Below, piece after piece: positions 1 through 6,479 of a stretch of DNA of 29,630 bases. Below the pieces are notes generated by a model, which saw only the letters and a program-made list of their open reading frames with translations, was not told the origin of the DNA and did not search any database. The translations under genes were made by a program, and so were the position numbers. Source of the DNA: CAJCIY01 sp036379355 (GTDB lineage Bacteria > Actinomycetota > Actinomycetes > Mycobacteriales > CAJCIY01). Numbering within the stretch: the first letter of the stretch is position 1; each line of letters starts with the position of its first letter. Where the stretch lies: NCBI GenBank assembly GCA_036379355.1, contig DASVGV010000095.1, positions 1-29,630 on the forward strand, in the 5' to 3' direction.

Positions 1-909
1 GGCGTGCGGCCCGCCGTACCCGAGCGGCACACCGAACCGCTGGGCGGAGCCGACGGCGATGTCCGCACCGAGCTCTCCCGGCGGAACCAGCAGCGTCAGC
101 GCCAGCAGGTCCGTCGCGACCGCGACCAGCGCCGCCCGCTCGTGGGCGGCCGCCACGAGCGGCGCAAGATCTCGGACGGCACCGGAGCTGCCGGGATGGC
201 TGACGAGCAGGCCGAACAGGTCACCCGGGGGCAGCCCGCCGGTGAGATCGGCCACCACCAGGTCGATGCCCAAGGGCGCGGCACGGGTCGCCAGCACCGC
301 GAGGGTCTGCGGATGGGTGTCGGCGTCGACGACGAACGCGGCGCCCGCAGGCGCCCGGCTCTGCCGGCGCGCCAACGTCATGGCCTCGGCGGCCGCGGTG
401 GCCTCGTCCAGCAGGCTGGCCCCGGCCACCGGCAGCCCGGTCAGGTCCGCGACCATGGTCTGGAAGTTCAGCAGTGCCTCGAGCCGGCCCTGGGAGATCT
501 CCGGTTGGTACGGCGTGTAGGCGGTGTACCAGGCCGGGTTCTCCAGGACGTTCCGGCGAACGACCGGGGGCGTGTGGGTCCCGTAGTAACCCAGGCCGAT
601 CATCGGCGTGAGCACGCGGTTGCGCTCGGCCAGCTCGCGCAGTTGCGCGGCGACCGTGGGCTCGTCCGCCGCCGGCGGGAGGCCCTCGAGGCTCCGGTCC
701 AGGATCGACGGGGGCACTGCCGCGTCGACCAGTGCGTCGACCGAGTCGAAGCCGAGAACGTCCAGCATGTGGCGGCGAGCGTCCTCGTCGAGTCCGATGT
801 GACGTGCCGCGAAGCCCGGCTCGGTGAGGGCGGCGAGCCGGACCGGAGAAGGTCCGGCCGCGGAGACCGGCAGGCGGTGAGAGTCCGCACGGTACGGGGC
901 AACGGTCAC
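1..909 (-). CDS. gcvP: Glycine dehydrogenase (decarboxylating), P protein; 3' end cut by window edge
   Basis: N-terminal 303 residues of the PLP-dependent P protein of the glycine cleavage system. P protein decarboxylates glycine and passes the aminomethyl group to the lipoyl arm of H protein. The reading frame opens with a GTG at 907-909 (V-T-V-A-P-Y-R) preceded by GAGGAG five bases upstream, a strong ribosome binding site. Family landmarks are MIGLGYYGTHTPP, NPAWYTAYTPYQPEISQGR and a final GYGGPHA running off the left edge. The full protein is normally about 950 residues, and the PLP-binding lysine lies in the missing C-terminal half. A tandem glycine riboswitch lies directly upstream, so expression should respond to glycine. 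gcvH is about 3.5 kb away in a separate transcription unit; gcvT is not in the window. Confidence 0.95.
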   Translation of the reverse strand, partial: MTVAPYRADSHRLPVSAAGPSPVRLAALTEPGFAARHIGLDEDARRHMLDVLGFDSVDALVDAAVPPSILDRSLEGLPPAADEPTVAAQLRELAERNRVLTPMIGLGYYGTHTPPVVRRNVLENPAWYTAYTPYQPEISQGRLEALLNFQTMVADLTGLPVAGASLLDEATAAAEAMTLARRQSRAPAGAAFVVDADTHPQTLAVLATRAAPLGIDLVVADLTGGLPPGDLFGLLVSHPGSSGAVRDLAPLVAAAHERAALVAVATDLLALTLLVPPGELGADIAVGSAQRFGVPLGYGGPHA

Positions 910-954
910 GGGCGCTCCTCAGTCGAGTCGGGGCTGGCCGGGGGATGGCCTGCT

Positions 955-976
955 GCGGTGCGGATGGCCGCACCGC
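955..976 (-). promoter_or_regulatory. Nine-bp hairpin between riboswitch and gcvP
   Basis: GCGGTGCGG and CCGCACCGC form a perfect 9-bp stem with a four-base loop. It directly abuts the 3' end of the second glycine aptamer and lies about 45 bases before the gcvP start. There is no T-run after it on the minus strand, so it is not a classical intrinsic terminator. It is the best candidate for part of the riboswitch expression platform. That role is inferred. Confidence 0.55.
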
Positions 977-1158
977 TCCCCTCTGTCGCCTGCGCCTGAG
1001 AGATTCGACGTGAGCGCACGTCTTTCACCGTCGGCGGGCCGGACTGCCGGCCACTTTCCAGAGCTGCCTCGCGCACGCGGTACGGGGGCCTGAGAGATTC
1101 CGGGAGGGGTTGCTCCTTCGGCGTCCGGACGAACCGGACTCTCCCGCGTGAGGTCTTC
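974..1158 (-). promoter_or_regulatory. Tandem glycine riboswitch upstream of gcvP
   Basis: On the minus strand the leader carries the hallmarks of the two-aptamer glycine riboswitch. The first aptamer has GGGAGAGTCC (1137-1146), CGCCGAAGGAGCAACCC (1107-1123) and TCTCTCAGG (1089-1097). The linker is followed by CTCTGGAAAG, then the second aptamer with GACGGTGAAAG, a second ATCTCTCAGG (995-1004) and the closing GACAGAGGGG. This is the usual layout in actinobacteria. Glycine binding is known to turn on glycine cleavage genes, which fits the gcvP gene immediately downstream. Confidence 0.95.
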
Positions 1159-1168
1159 GGACCTGACG

Positions 1169-1174
1169 AGCCTA
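1169..1174 (-). promoter_or_regulatory. Candidate -10 box (TAGGCT) for the riboswitch-gcvP transcript
   Basis: TAGGCT matches the actinobacterial TANNNT -10 pattern and lies about 11 bases upstream of the first aptamer, so the transcript would begin just before the riboswitch. No convincing -35 box is visible. The same hexamer precedes the merR gene and the DUF151 gene. Confidence 0.4.
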
Positions 1175-1221
1175 GCAACCGGCAGCCTGCTTCGGCCCCG
1201 CGACGCGATGCGGGTTCGGCG

Positions 1222-1830
1222 CTAAGCCGTGGTACGGCGCGCGCGCCGCAGCGCCAGTTCGTCCGCCCCGGGGTGCGCGGGCACGACCGCATCCCCGGCC
1301 CGCTCGGACGGCAGCTGCGCGAGCGTGCCCTCCATCTCCCGGACCACCCGCCCGACCGCAATGCCGAACACGGCCTGACCGCCCGCGAGCAGGTCGATGA
1401 TCTCGTCCTGCGACGTGCACTCGTAGACGGTGGCGCCGTCCGACAGCAGCGTGATCTGCGCCAGATCGGACACGCCGCGCGCCCGCAACAACTCGACGGC
1501 GGTACGGATGTTGTGCAGGGACACCCCCGTGTCCAGCAGCCGCTTGACCACCTTCAGCACGAGCACGTCCCGGAACGAGTACAGCCGCGCGCTGCCCGAC
1601 CCGGTCGCATCACGGACGCTGGGCACGACGAGTCCGGTGCGTGCCCAGTAGTCCAGCTGCCGGTAGGTGATGCCGGCCGCGTGACAGGCCACCGGGCCGC
1701 GATAGCCCACATCCTCGGGCGGGTAGTGCGGCTCGTCTCCGAACAGCACGGACTGCCGGGGTTCGACGTGCAGGTCCGGGACGACACCGCCGGGCGCACC
1801 CGGTGACAGGCCTGGCTCCTGGTCGCCCAT
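1222..1830 (-). CDS. MerR-family transcriptional regulator (Rv1830-like)
   Basis: A 202-residue protein with a MerR winged helix-turn-helix at about residues 45-116 (ITYRQLDYWARTGLVVPS, then LYSFRDVLVLKVVKRLLDTG). It is followed by a short C-terminal part with an acidic stretch (CTSQDEIIDLL) and a basic tail. The first 40 residues are poorly structured. The ATG at 1828-1830 follows GAGAGGGG at good spacing. Position and sequence match the second MerR gene found between the DUF151 gene and gcvP in mycobacteria. No cysteine or metal-sensing pattern typical of metal-responsive MerR proteins is visible, so the effector is unknown. A perfect palindrome upstream (1957-1975) is a candidate binding site for this or the sister MerR protein. 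Confidence 0.9.
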   Translation of the reverse strand: MGDQEPGLSPGAPGGVVPDLHVEPRQSVLFGDEPHYPPEDVGYRGPVACHAAGITYRQLDYWARTGLVVPSVRDATGSGSARLYSFRDVLVLKVVKRLLDTGVSLHNIRTAVELLRARGVSDLAQITLLSDGATVYECTSQDEIIDLLAGGQAVFGIAVGRVVREMEGTLAQLPSERAGDAVVPAHPGADELALRRARRTTA

Positions 1831-1902
1831 GCCCGCCCCTCTCGTACGACGACCGCAGTCGTCAGCGTTGCCCGGCGGGCCGATGTCCGACCGGCAGGAG
1901 CC

Positions 1903-1908
1903 AGCCTA
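1903..1908 (-). promoter_or_regulatory. Candidate -10 box (TAGGCT) for the Rv1830-like merR gene
   Basis: TAGGCT lies about 73 bases upstream of the merR start in an otherwise empty 199-bp gap. It fits TANNNT; the -35 region is weak. The palindrome at 1957-1975 is centred about 60 bases upstream of it. Confidence 0.35.
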
Positions 1909-1956
1909 CGAGGCCGGCGCCCGCCGAGGTCACCCGTCGCACCAGCGTGTCTGCAA

Positions 1957-1975
1957 CCTCAACCTCTGGTTGAGG
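1957..1975. promoter_or_regulatory. Perfect 8+3+8 palindrome, candidate MerR operator
   Basis: CCTCAACC and GGTTGAGG form perfect 8-bp arms around a 3-base centre, in the gap between the DUF151 gene and the merR gene. The flanks (AA before the left arm, GTT after the right arm) almost extend the symmetry. MerR-family dimers bind such closely spaced dyads, and two MerR genes flank the site. Binding is inferred. The right flank continues into TATCCT, a -10-like box pointing right. Confidence 0.5.
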
Positions 1976-2029
1976 GTTATCCTGGCCATTCCCTGTAGAA
2001 CTCTGCGCAGGCTCTGCGCCGGGACGTGC

Positions 2030-2524
2030 TCACGACCCGGCATCGAAGTCCTCGGGTGAGATCGTGTCGAGGAACTCCCGGAACCGCTCGACCTCGCTCT
2101 CCCGCTGGGTCTCGCTCTCGGCGCCCTGCTCCTCCGGGACGAGGATTCCGCTGGCATCGAGCACCTCGTCGACGCAGAACACCTGACTGCCCGTGCGGAT
2201 CGCGAGGGCGATCGCGTCGGACGGCCGGGCCGACACCTCCACTCCGTCGTCGAAGACGAGAGAGGCGTAGTAGATGCCATCCTGGCAATCGTTGATCACC
2301 ACCCGACGCAGCGGACGGCCGAGCTCGGTGAGCATGTCGCGCATAAGATCGTGCGTCATCGGGCGCATCGTCGTCACGCCCTGTTGGGCGAAGGCGATCG
2401 CGGTCGCCTCGACCGCACCGATCCAGATCGGCAGGTAGCGCTCGCCGTCCGACTCCTTGAGCAACACGATCGGCTGGCTCGCCGGCAACTCCACCCGGAC
2501 TCCGACGACGGTGACTTCGTGCAC
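2030..2524 (-). CDS. DUF151 / bifunctional nuclease-domain protein (Rv1829-like)
   Basis: A 164-residue protein made almost entirely of the BFN (DUF151) domain, from MHEVTVVGVRVELP through the conserved ERYLPIWIGAVEATAIAF, the RPMTHDL motif and VSARPSDAIALAIR. The C-terminal 35 residues are acidic and charged. Members of this family have been reported with DNase/RNase activity in plants; the bacterial role is poorly defined. It lies between the two MerR genes exactly as Rv1829 does in M. tuberculosis. The start is GTG at 2522-2524. A TAGGCT box ends six bases before this GTG, so a leaderless transcript is possible in addition to read-through from ftsR. Confidence 0.9.
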   Translation of the reverse strand: MHEVTVVGVRVELPASQPIVLLKESDGERYLPIWIGAVEATAIAFAQQGVTTMRPMTHDLMRDMLTELGRPLRRVVINDCQDGIYYASLVFDDGVEVSARPSDAIALAIRTGSQVFCVDEVLDASGILVPEEQGAESETQRESEVERFREFLDTISPEDFDAGS

Positions 2525-2530
2525 GCGCCG

Positions 2531-2536
2531 AGCCTA
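2531..2536 (-). promoter_or_regulatory. Candidate -10 box giving a leaderless DUF151 mRNA
   Basis: TAGGCT is followed by six bases and then the GTG start codon. Transcription starting 6-8 bases after a -10 box would begin at or within the start codon, the arrangement of leaderless mRNAs that are common in actinobacteria. No clear Shine-Dalgarno sequence is placed for this GTG, which agrees. The -35 region would lie inside the 3' end of ftsR and is not recognisable. Confidence 0.35.
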
Positions 2537-2544
2537 CCCCGGAC

Positions 2545-3345
2545 CTAGCGCCGCGCTTCCGCATGCAGACCCGCCCGAACCAGAGCGGCGTGCAGTCGGA
2601 CCGACAGCGCGGCCAGCTCTCGCACCGCCTCCTCGGCCCGTGCCCGCGCCTCCGGCGTGCGACCACCGGCCAGCGGGCTGACCACCTGTTGCACCAGGCC
2701 GATCTCCCGGTCGGCGGCGGTCTTGAAGGGGCGCAGGTGTCGAGCCTCGATGCCGAAACCGTGCATCGCCGCGACGGTCTGGGCGACGAGCAGCGCGTTG
2801 CTGTCGTAGTGGCCGCCCGGCCGTGCCCACAGGAGGCCGAACTGCTCGAGGTCGGAGAGCTGGGCGTCGTCGAGCCCGGCGGTGGACAGCAGCTCGGCGC
2901 GCGACAGGCGCAGCTCGGTCGGCTCGGGCAGGAAGTCCTCGGGCGACGGTCCGTCGTCGACGGCGGTCAGCGCCCGGGCCACCTTCGGACCGCCGGAGTC
3001 TCCCGGAGCGGCCGGCTGGAGTCCGCGGTCGAGCTGCTCGAGCTGGTCCTTGATCACACGCAGTGGCAGGTAGCGGTCGCGCTGGGCGCCGAGGACGTAC
3101 CGGAGTCGGTTGACGTCGGCCCGCGAGAACTTGCGGTAGCCCGATGCCGTGCGCTCGGGCTCGACGAGCCCCTCCGCCTCCAGGAAGCGAATCTTGGAGA
3201 TGGTGACGTCCGGGAAGTCGCCGCGTAGGGCGGTGAGCACCTCGCCGATCGACATGTACGCGTGCCCGCCGCGGACGACATCCGTGCGCCCGCGCGCCCT
3301 GGCCGGTGCCGCCGGCTGCGCCCGCTCCACCCCCGCCGCCGACAT
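2545..3345 (-). CDS. ftsR: MerR-family regulator, FtsR-like (Rv1828-like)
   Basis: A 266-residue protein with an N-terminal MerR helix-turn-helix at about residues 31-103 (MSIGEVLTALRGDFPDVTIS, then RFLEAEGLVEPERTASGYRKF). A linker and a second helical domain (about 145-250) contain LSRAELLSTAGL and GIEARHLRPFKTAADREIGL. This architecture and the position directly after the FHA gene match Rv1828 and corynebacterial FtsR, which controls ftsZ and cell division. The ATG at 3343-3345 overlaps the garA stop by one base (TGATG), so the two are translationally coupled. M31 is a possible shorter start. The symbol is given by homology and position; the target genes in this organism are not shown. Confidence 0.85.
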   Translation of the reverse strand: MSAAGVERAQPAAPARARGRTDVVRGGHAYMSIGEVLTALRGDFPDVTISKIRFLEAEGLVEPERTASGYRKFSRADVNRLRYVLGAQRDRYLPLRVIKDQLEQLDRGLQPAAPGDSGGPKVARALTAVDDGPSPEDFLPEPTELRLSRAELLSTAGLDDAQLSDLEQFGLLWARPGGHYDSNALLVAQTVAAMHGFGIEARHLRPFKTAADREIGLVQQVVSPLAGGRTPEARARAEEAVRELAALSVRLHAALVRAGLHAEARR

Positions 3346-3872
3346 CAGGCGGTCCCCGCGGCGCGGCCGCCGAGCAGGAACACGAGCCGGAACTTTCCGA
3401 CCTGCACCTCGTCTCCGCCGGTGAGGTCTACCGCGTCGATGCGCTCGCGGTTCACGTACGTGCCGTTGAGGCTGCCGACGTCCCGGACCGAGATCGTGCC
3501 GTCGTCGTTGCGCCGGAACTCCGCGTGCCGGCGGGACACGGTGACGTCGTCGAGAAAGATGTCGCTGTCGGGATGGCGGCCCGCCGTGGTGATCGGCGCG
3601 TCCAGCAGGAAGCGACTGCCGGCATTGGGACCGCGGCGCACGACCAGGAGGGCTGCTCCGTCCGGCAGCCCGTCGAGGGCGTCGGACTCCGCAGCGGGAT
3701 CCGCGTCTGCGTCCTGGCCGATGCCGACCCCGAGCCCGCCCATGCTCGAGGTCTTGGTGACGTCCGCTCCCGCGTCGGCCACCGGTCCGCCAGGCCTCAG
3801 GAGGGCGGTGCCGCACTGGGCGCAGAACTCCGCATCGTCGGGATTGTGCTGGCCGCAGCGGGTGCAGAACAC
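3345..3872 (-). CDS. garA: GarA/OdhI-type FHA protein with N-terminal zinc ribbon
   Basis: A 175-residue protein. In GarA/OdhI, the unphosphorylated FHA domain binds and inhibits 2-oxoglutarate dehydrogenase and modulates glutamate enzymes; phosphorylation of an N-terminal threonine switches it off. The FHA domain here is very well conserved (LLVVRRGPNAGSRFLLD, GRHPDSDIFLDDVTVSRRH, GSLNGTYVNRE, GDEVQVGKFRLVF). Unlike the M. tuberculosis protein, the N-terminus carries a CxxC-x10-CxxC zinc ribbon (Cys3, Cys6, Cys17, Cys20). The phosphorylation region reads DVTKTSSMGG (about residues 37-46) rather than the usual ETTSVF. I chose the GTG at 3870-3872 because AAAGGG precedes it at good spacing; an earlier in-frame GTG at 3926 lacks a ribosome site. 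Confidence 0.9.
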   Translation of the reverse strand: MFCTRCGQHNPDDAEFCAQCGTALLRPGGPVADAGADVTKTSSMGGLGVGIGQDADADPAAESDALDGLPDGAALLVVRRGPNAGSRFLLDAPITTAGRHPDSDIFLDDVTVSRRHAEFRRNDDGTISVRDVGSLNGTYVNRERIDAVDLTGGDEVQVGKFRLVFLLGGRAAGTA

Positions 3873-3970
3873 GGTCGCCCTTTCTGCCGGCGCCGACCGG
3901 CGGGTCGCACGGGTGCCGGTACCCACGTACCGGCGGGCGCAAGGGCCTGGCTCGCCTCGAGCGTCACTGG

Positions 3971-4000
3971 AGGGTAGAGGTCCCCTGGTACCTGCGGCAA
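3971..4000 (-). promoter_or_regulatory. Candidate promoter for garA-ftsR
   Basis: On the minus strand TTGCCG (3995-4000) and TACCCT (3971-3976) are separated by 18 bases. This is a good match to the vegetative promoter and it lies in the 196-bp gap between gcvH and garA, about 100 bases upstream of the garA start. Confidence 0.55.
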
Positions 4001-4068
4001 GGCGAGAACGCTGTCGCCGCAGTCGTATCGACCTGAGGTCGACCCCGCGCGGCCCGGACGGCCCGCAC

Positions 4069-4446
4069 TCAGGCGCCGATGTGCTGCTCGTACTCCTCGG
4101 CGGTGAGCAGGCCGGTCGGCTCGGCGCCTGCGCGGAGCCGCACCGAGAGGATCCAGCCCTCGTCGTACGGGGCGGAGTTCACCAGCTCGGGCGAACCGGC
4201 GAGTGCCTCGTTGGTGGCCTCCACGGTTCCGTCCACGGGCGCAAACAGGTCGGAGACGCTCTTGGTGCTCTCGATCTCGCCGCACGGCGCGCCGGCGGTC
4301 AGGGCGTCGCCGACCGCCGGCTGCTGGACGAACACGACATCGCCGAGGGCTTGCTGCGCGTAGTCGGTGATGCCCACGCGGAGCACGTCGCCCTCTCGGC
4401 GTACCCACTCGTGCTCACGGGTGTACAGCAGATCGGCTGGGATCAC
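4069..4446 (-). CDS. gcvH: Glycine cleavage system H protein
   Basis: A 125-residue lipoyl carrier protein. It shuttles the aminomethyl intermediate between P, T and L proteins. The whole biotinyl/lipoyl-like fold is present: YTREHEWVRREGDVLRVGIT, LGDVVFVQQPAVG, then GEIESTKSVSDLFAPVDG with the lipoylated lysine at K62. The end, EEYEQHI, is typical. Length is normal for the family. It starts with GTG at 4444-4446, overlapping the stop of the DUF881 gene by four bases (GTGA), with GAAGGA just upstream. It is therefore coupled to the DUF881/small basic protein genes, as in mycobacteria, not to gcvP. Confidence 0.97.
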   Translation of the reverse strand: MIPADLLYTREHEWVRREGDVLRVGITDYAQQALGDVVFVQQPAVGDALTAGAPCGEIESTKSVSDLFAPVDGTVEATNEALAGSPELVNSAPYDEGWILSVRLRAGAEPTGLLTAEEYEQHIGA

Positions 4447-5201
4447 GGGCCGTCCTTCGTCGCGGAGGGGTCCGGTCGAGCGTAGCGACGGTCCGGCAGC
4501 GTGGCCAACGAGGTGATCTGCACGTCGGCGACGCGAAGAACCGCGACGCGCGCCCCGCCGCCGGACGTGGTGACCGCATCGTCGACGCCGCCCGGGATCG
4601 CCAGGGCCGACTGGAGCGTCTGCGGGTCACCGATCGCCGACAGCCGGTACGGCTGCTGTACCCGGGTGCCGTCGACCAGCATCCCGCCACCGGGCGCTGC
4701 GACGATCGCCGTCGAGGCGACGACGCGGACGCCCGAGAAGTCCATCGCCTCCACGCCCGCGTCCCGCAGCTCCTCCAGCGCGTCGACGAGGATGTCAGCG
4801 GTCACCGTGCCCTGCGGGTCGGCGAACGTCGCGACGATCCCCGGTCCGTGCACGGCTACCGTGCCGGCAAGCACGGCCAGTTCGGTCGCACGCTGCTCGG
4901 CGGCGGTGAGCGCATCCGCGCTCGTGCCGGCCGACAGCTGCCGTTCTTCGGCCTGCAACGAGGCAATGCCTTGTCGAAGCGACGCGTTCCGCGCGTCGAG
5001 GTCGGCCAAGATGCTGACCAGGTCGTCCTGGCGGGCGGCCGCGAGGCCGCTGACGCCCTGATCGCTGCGTACCGACAGCGCGACTCCGAGTCCCAGCGCG
5101 AGCGTGAGGACGAACACCGGGACGTCCACCCGCCAGCCCCGTGGGGCGAGCAGGTCCGTCCAGACCCGGGACAGGATCGACGCCCGCTCGGTCTCAGGCA
5201 C
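4443..5201 (-). CDS. DUF881 membrane-anchored protein (Rv1825-like)
   Basis: A 252-residue protein. A short cytoplasmic N-terminus is followed by one membrane segment at about residues 27-45 (VPVFVLTLALGLGVALSV). An extracytoplasmic coiled-coil stretch (about 60-105) leads into the DUF881 domain (TVAVHGPGIVATFADP, ILVDALEELRDAGVEAMDFSGVRVVAST, YRLSAIGDPQTLQSAL). DUF881 proteins are paired around a small basic membrane protein in Gram-positives and resemble B. subtilis YlxW/YlxX, next to division genes there. The biochemical role is unknown. The GTG start overlaps the end of the small basic protein gene by eight bases. Confidence 0.88.
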   Translation of the reverse strand: MPETERASILSRVWTDLLAPRGWRVDVPVFVLTLALGLGVALSVRSDQGVSGLAAARQDDLVSILADLDARNASLRQGIASLQAEERQLSAGTSADALTAAEQRATELAVLAGTVAVHGPGIVATFADPQGTVTADILVDALEELRDAGVEAMDFSGVRVVASTAIVAAPGGGMLVDGTRVQQPYRLSAIGDPQTLQSALAIPGGVDDAVTTSGGGARVAVLRVADVQITSLATLPDRRYARPDPSATKDGP

Positions 5202-5526
5202 GGAACAGGTGCCGGCGAATCGCCGCGGTGTTGGAGAAGATGCGGATGCCCAGCACGACCACGACGGCGGTCGACAGCTGGCTGCCCACGCCGAGGCGGT
5301 CCCCGATGAAGACGAGCAGCACGGCGATCACCACGTTGCCCACGAAGCTGACGACGAAGACGCGGTCGTCGAAGACGTGGTCCAGCCGCGCGCGCAGCCC
5401 CCCGAAGACGGCGTCGAGCGCCGCGACCACGGCGATCGGCACGTACGGCGCGAGCCACTCCGGCGCAGAGACGCCGAACACCCGGCCGACGATGATGCCC
5501 GCCACGAGCCCCAACAGCGGGATCAC
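5194..5526 (-). CDS. sbp: Small basic protein family (Sbp) integral membrane protein (Rv1824-like)
   Basis: A 110-residue protein with three or four membrane segments. It begins at a GTG (5524-5526) with IPLLGLVAGIIVG, continues LAPYVPIAVVAALDAVFGGLRARLD, the conserved FDDRVFVVSFVGNVVIAVLLVFIGDRLG, and ends GIRIFSNTAAIRRHLF. This is the whole DUF1290/Sbp family, usually about 110-120 residues. The start overlaps the upstream DUF881 stop by four bases (GTGA). The DUF881-sbp-DUF881-gcvH order matches M. tuberculosis Rv1823-Rv1826. The function is not established. Confidence 0.9.
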   Translation of the reverse strand: MIPLLGLVAGIIVGRVFGVSAPEWLAPYVPIAVVAALDAVFGGLRARLDHVFDDRVFVVSFVGNVVIAVLLVFIGDRLGVGSQLSTAVVVVLGIRIFSNTAAIRRHLFRA

Positions 5527-6389
5527 GAGCGCGTGCCCTCGGTCAGCGGCACGGCGTACCGCACGTCGGTCGGCGTCGTCCCGGCCAGGTGCAGGCTCGA
5601 AGCGGCGTGCACCGCGAGACCGACGCCGTACGCGCTGTGCAAGACCTGCAGCCGCTGTCCGGCCGCACTGGCCGCCAACCCGGTCTGGAGAGCGTTCTGC
5701 GGGCCGATCACGGCGATGACGTACGGCGAGGTGACCGGACGGAAGTCCACCAGGATGGCTTCGCCGGCGGTCCGGATAGCGGTGGACGGCCCGAGCCGGT
5801 AGCCGTTCACGGCGACCGCCTCCGCGCCGGCCGCCCACAGTGCGTTGACCACGTCGCGCAGGTCGGCGTCGGTGACGAGGCCGACCTCTCCCGTGCCCGG
5901 CAGGGAGCCGGACGCGTCGCTGATGCGCACCGTTACTCCCGGCCCGACGACGGGGGTGGCTGCGACGGCGTCCTGCGCGGCCTGGATCTGTTCGGACAGC
6001 CGATCACCGGCCGCGGTGGTGGCCAGCTGGCGCTCACGGATCGCGGCCGTCCGGGTACGCAGCAGGTCCAGCTGCGCGCTCAGCGCCGTGGCGGCCTGCT
6101 GCTCGCGCTCCACCTCGTGGACGAGCGCCGGCTTGGTCCCCCGACTGTCGGTGAGGGAGCGATGCACCTGACCGGCGGCCGCCGCTGCACCTGCGGCGAG
6201 GACCAGGGACAGCACCACCGTGACGGCCAGCCCGCGCCGCGGACGACGCTGCACGCTGCTCCCAGCCCCCCGCGCGCGGCTCGACGCGTCGTACCCCGGG
6301 TCGAGGGCCTGTGTCCATATGTCGTCAAGAAGAGAAGTCGACAGGATGCCGCCGAACGGCTGCCGCGCGGATGTCTGTGTCGGCGGCAC
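5523..6389 (-). CDS. DUF881 membrane-anchored protein (Rv1823-like)
   Basis: A 288-residue protein. A basic, disordered N-terminus (RRPRRG near residue 50) precedes one membrane segment at about 53-73 (LAVTVVLSLVLAAGAAAAAG). A coiled-coil region (EREQQAATALSAQLDLLRTR, about 91-135) leads to the DUF881 domain (GPGVTVRISDASG, LVTDADLRDVVNALWAAGAEAVAVNG, VIAVIGPQNALQTGL). It is the first gene of the DUF881-sbp-DUF881-gcvH run and is paralogous to the protein at 4443-5201. The GTG start at 6387-6389 has only a weak upstream GGA, so a slightly different start is possible. The 90-bp gap before it has no clear promoter. Confidence 0.87.
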   Translation of the reverse strand: MPPTQTSARQPFGGILSTSLLDDIWTQALDPGYDASSRARGAGSSVQRRPRRGLAVTVVLSLVLAAGAAAAAGQVHRSLTDSRGTKPALVHEVEREQQAATALSAQLDLLRTRTAAIRERQLATTAAGDRLSEQIQAAQDAVAATPVVGPGVTVRISDASGSLPGTGEVGLVTDADLRDVVNALWAAGAEAVAVNGYRLGPSTAIRTAGEAILVDFRPVTSPYVIAVIGPQNALQTGLAASAAGQRLQVLHSAYGVGLAVHAASSLHLAGTTPTDVRYAVPLTEGTRS

Positions 6390-6479
6390 CCGCAGATTGT
6401 CCGTCGGCGGCGCTGTGAACCCCGGACCCCGCCCGGGCGTGTCGGGTGACTCGGGCGGACGATCAGCGCGCGCAACCGG

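Noticed and set aside
3262..4485. Plus-strand open frame of about 400 codons over garA and gcvH
   Set aside because: Composition and lack of domains mark it as a shadow of the minus-strand genes.
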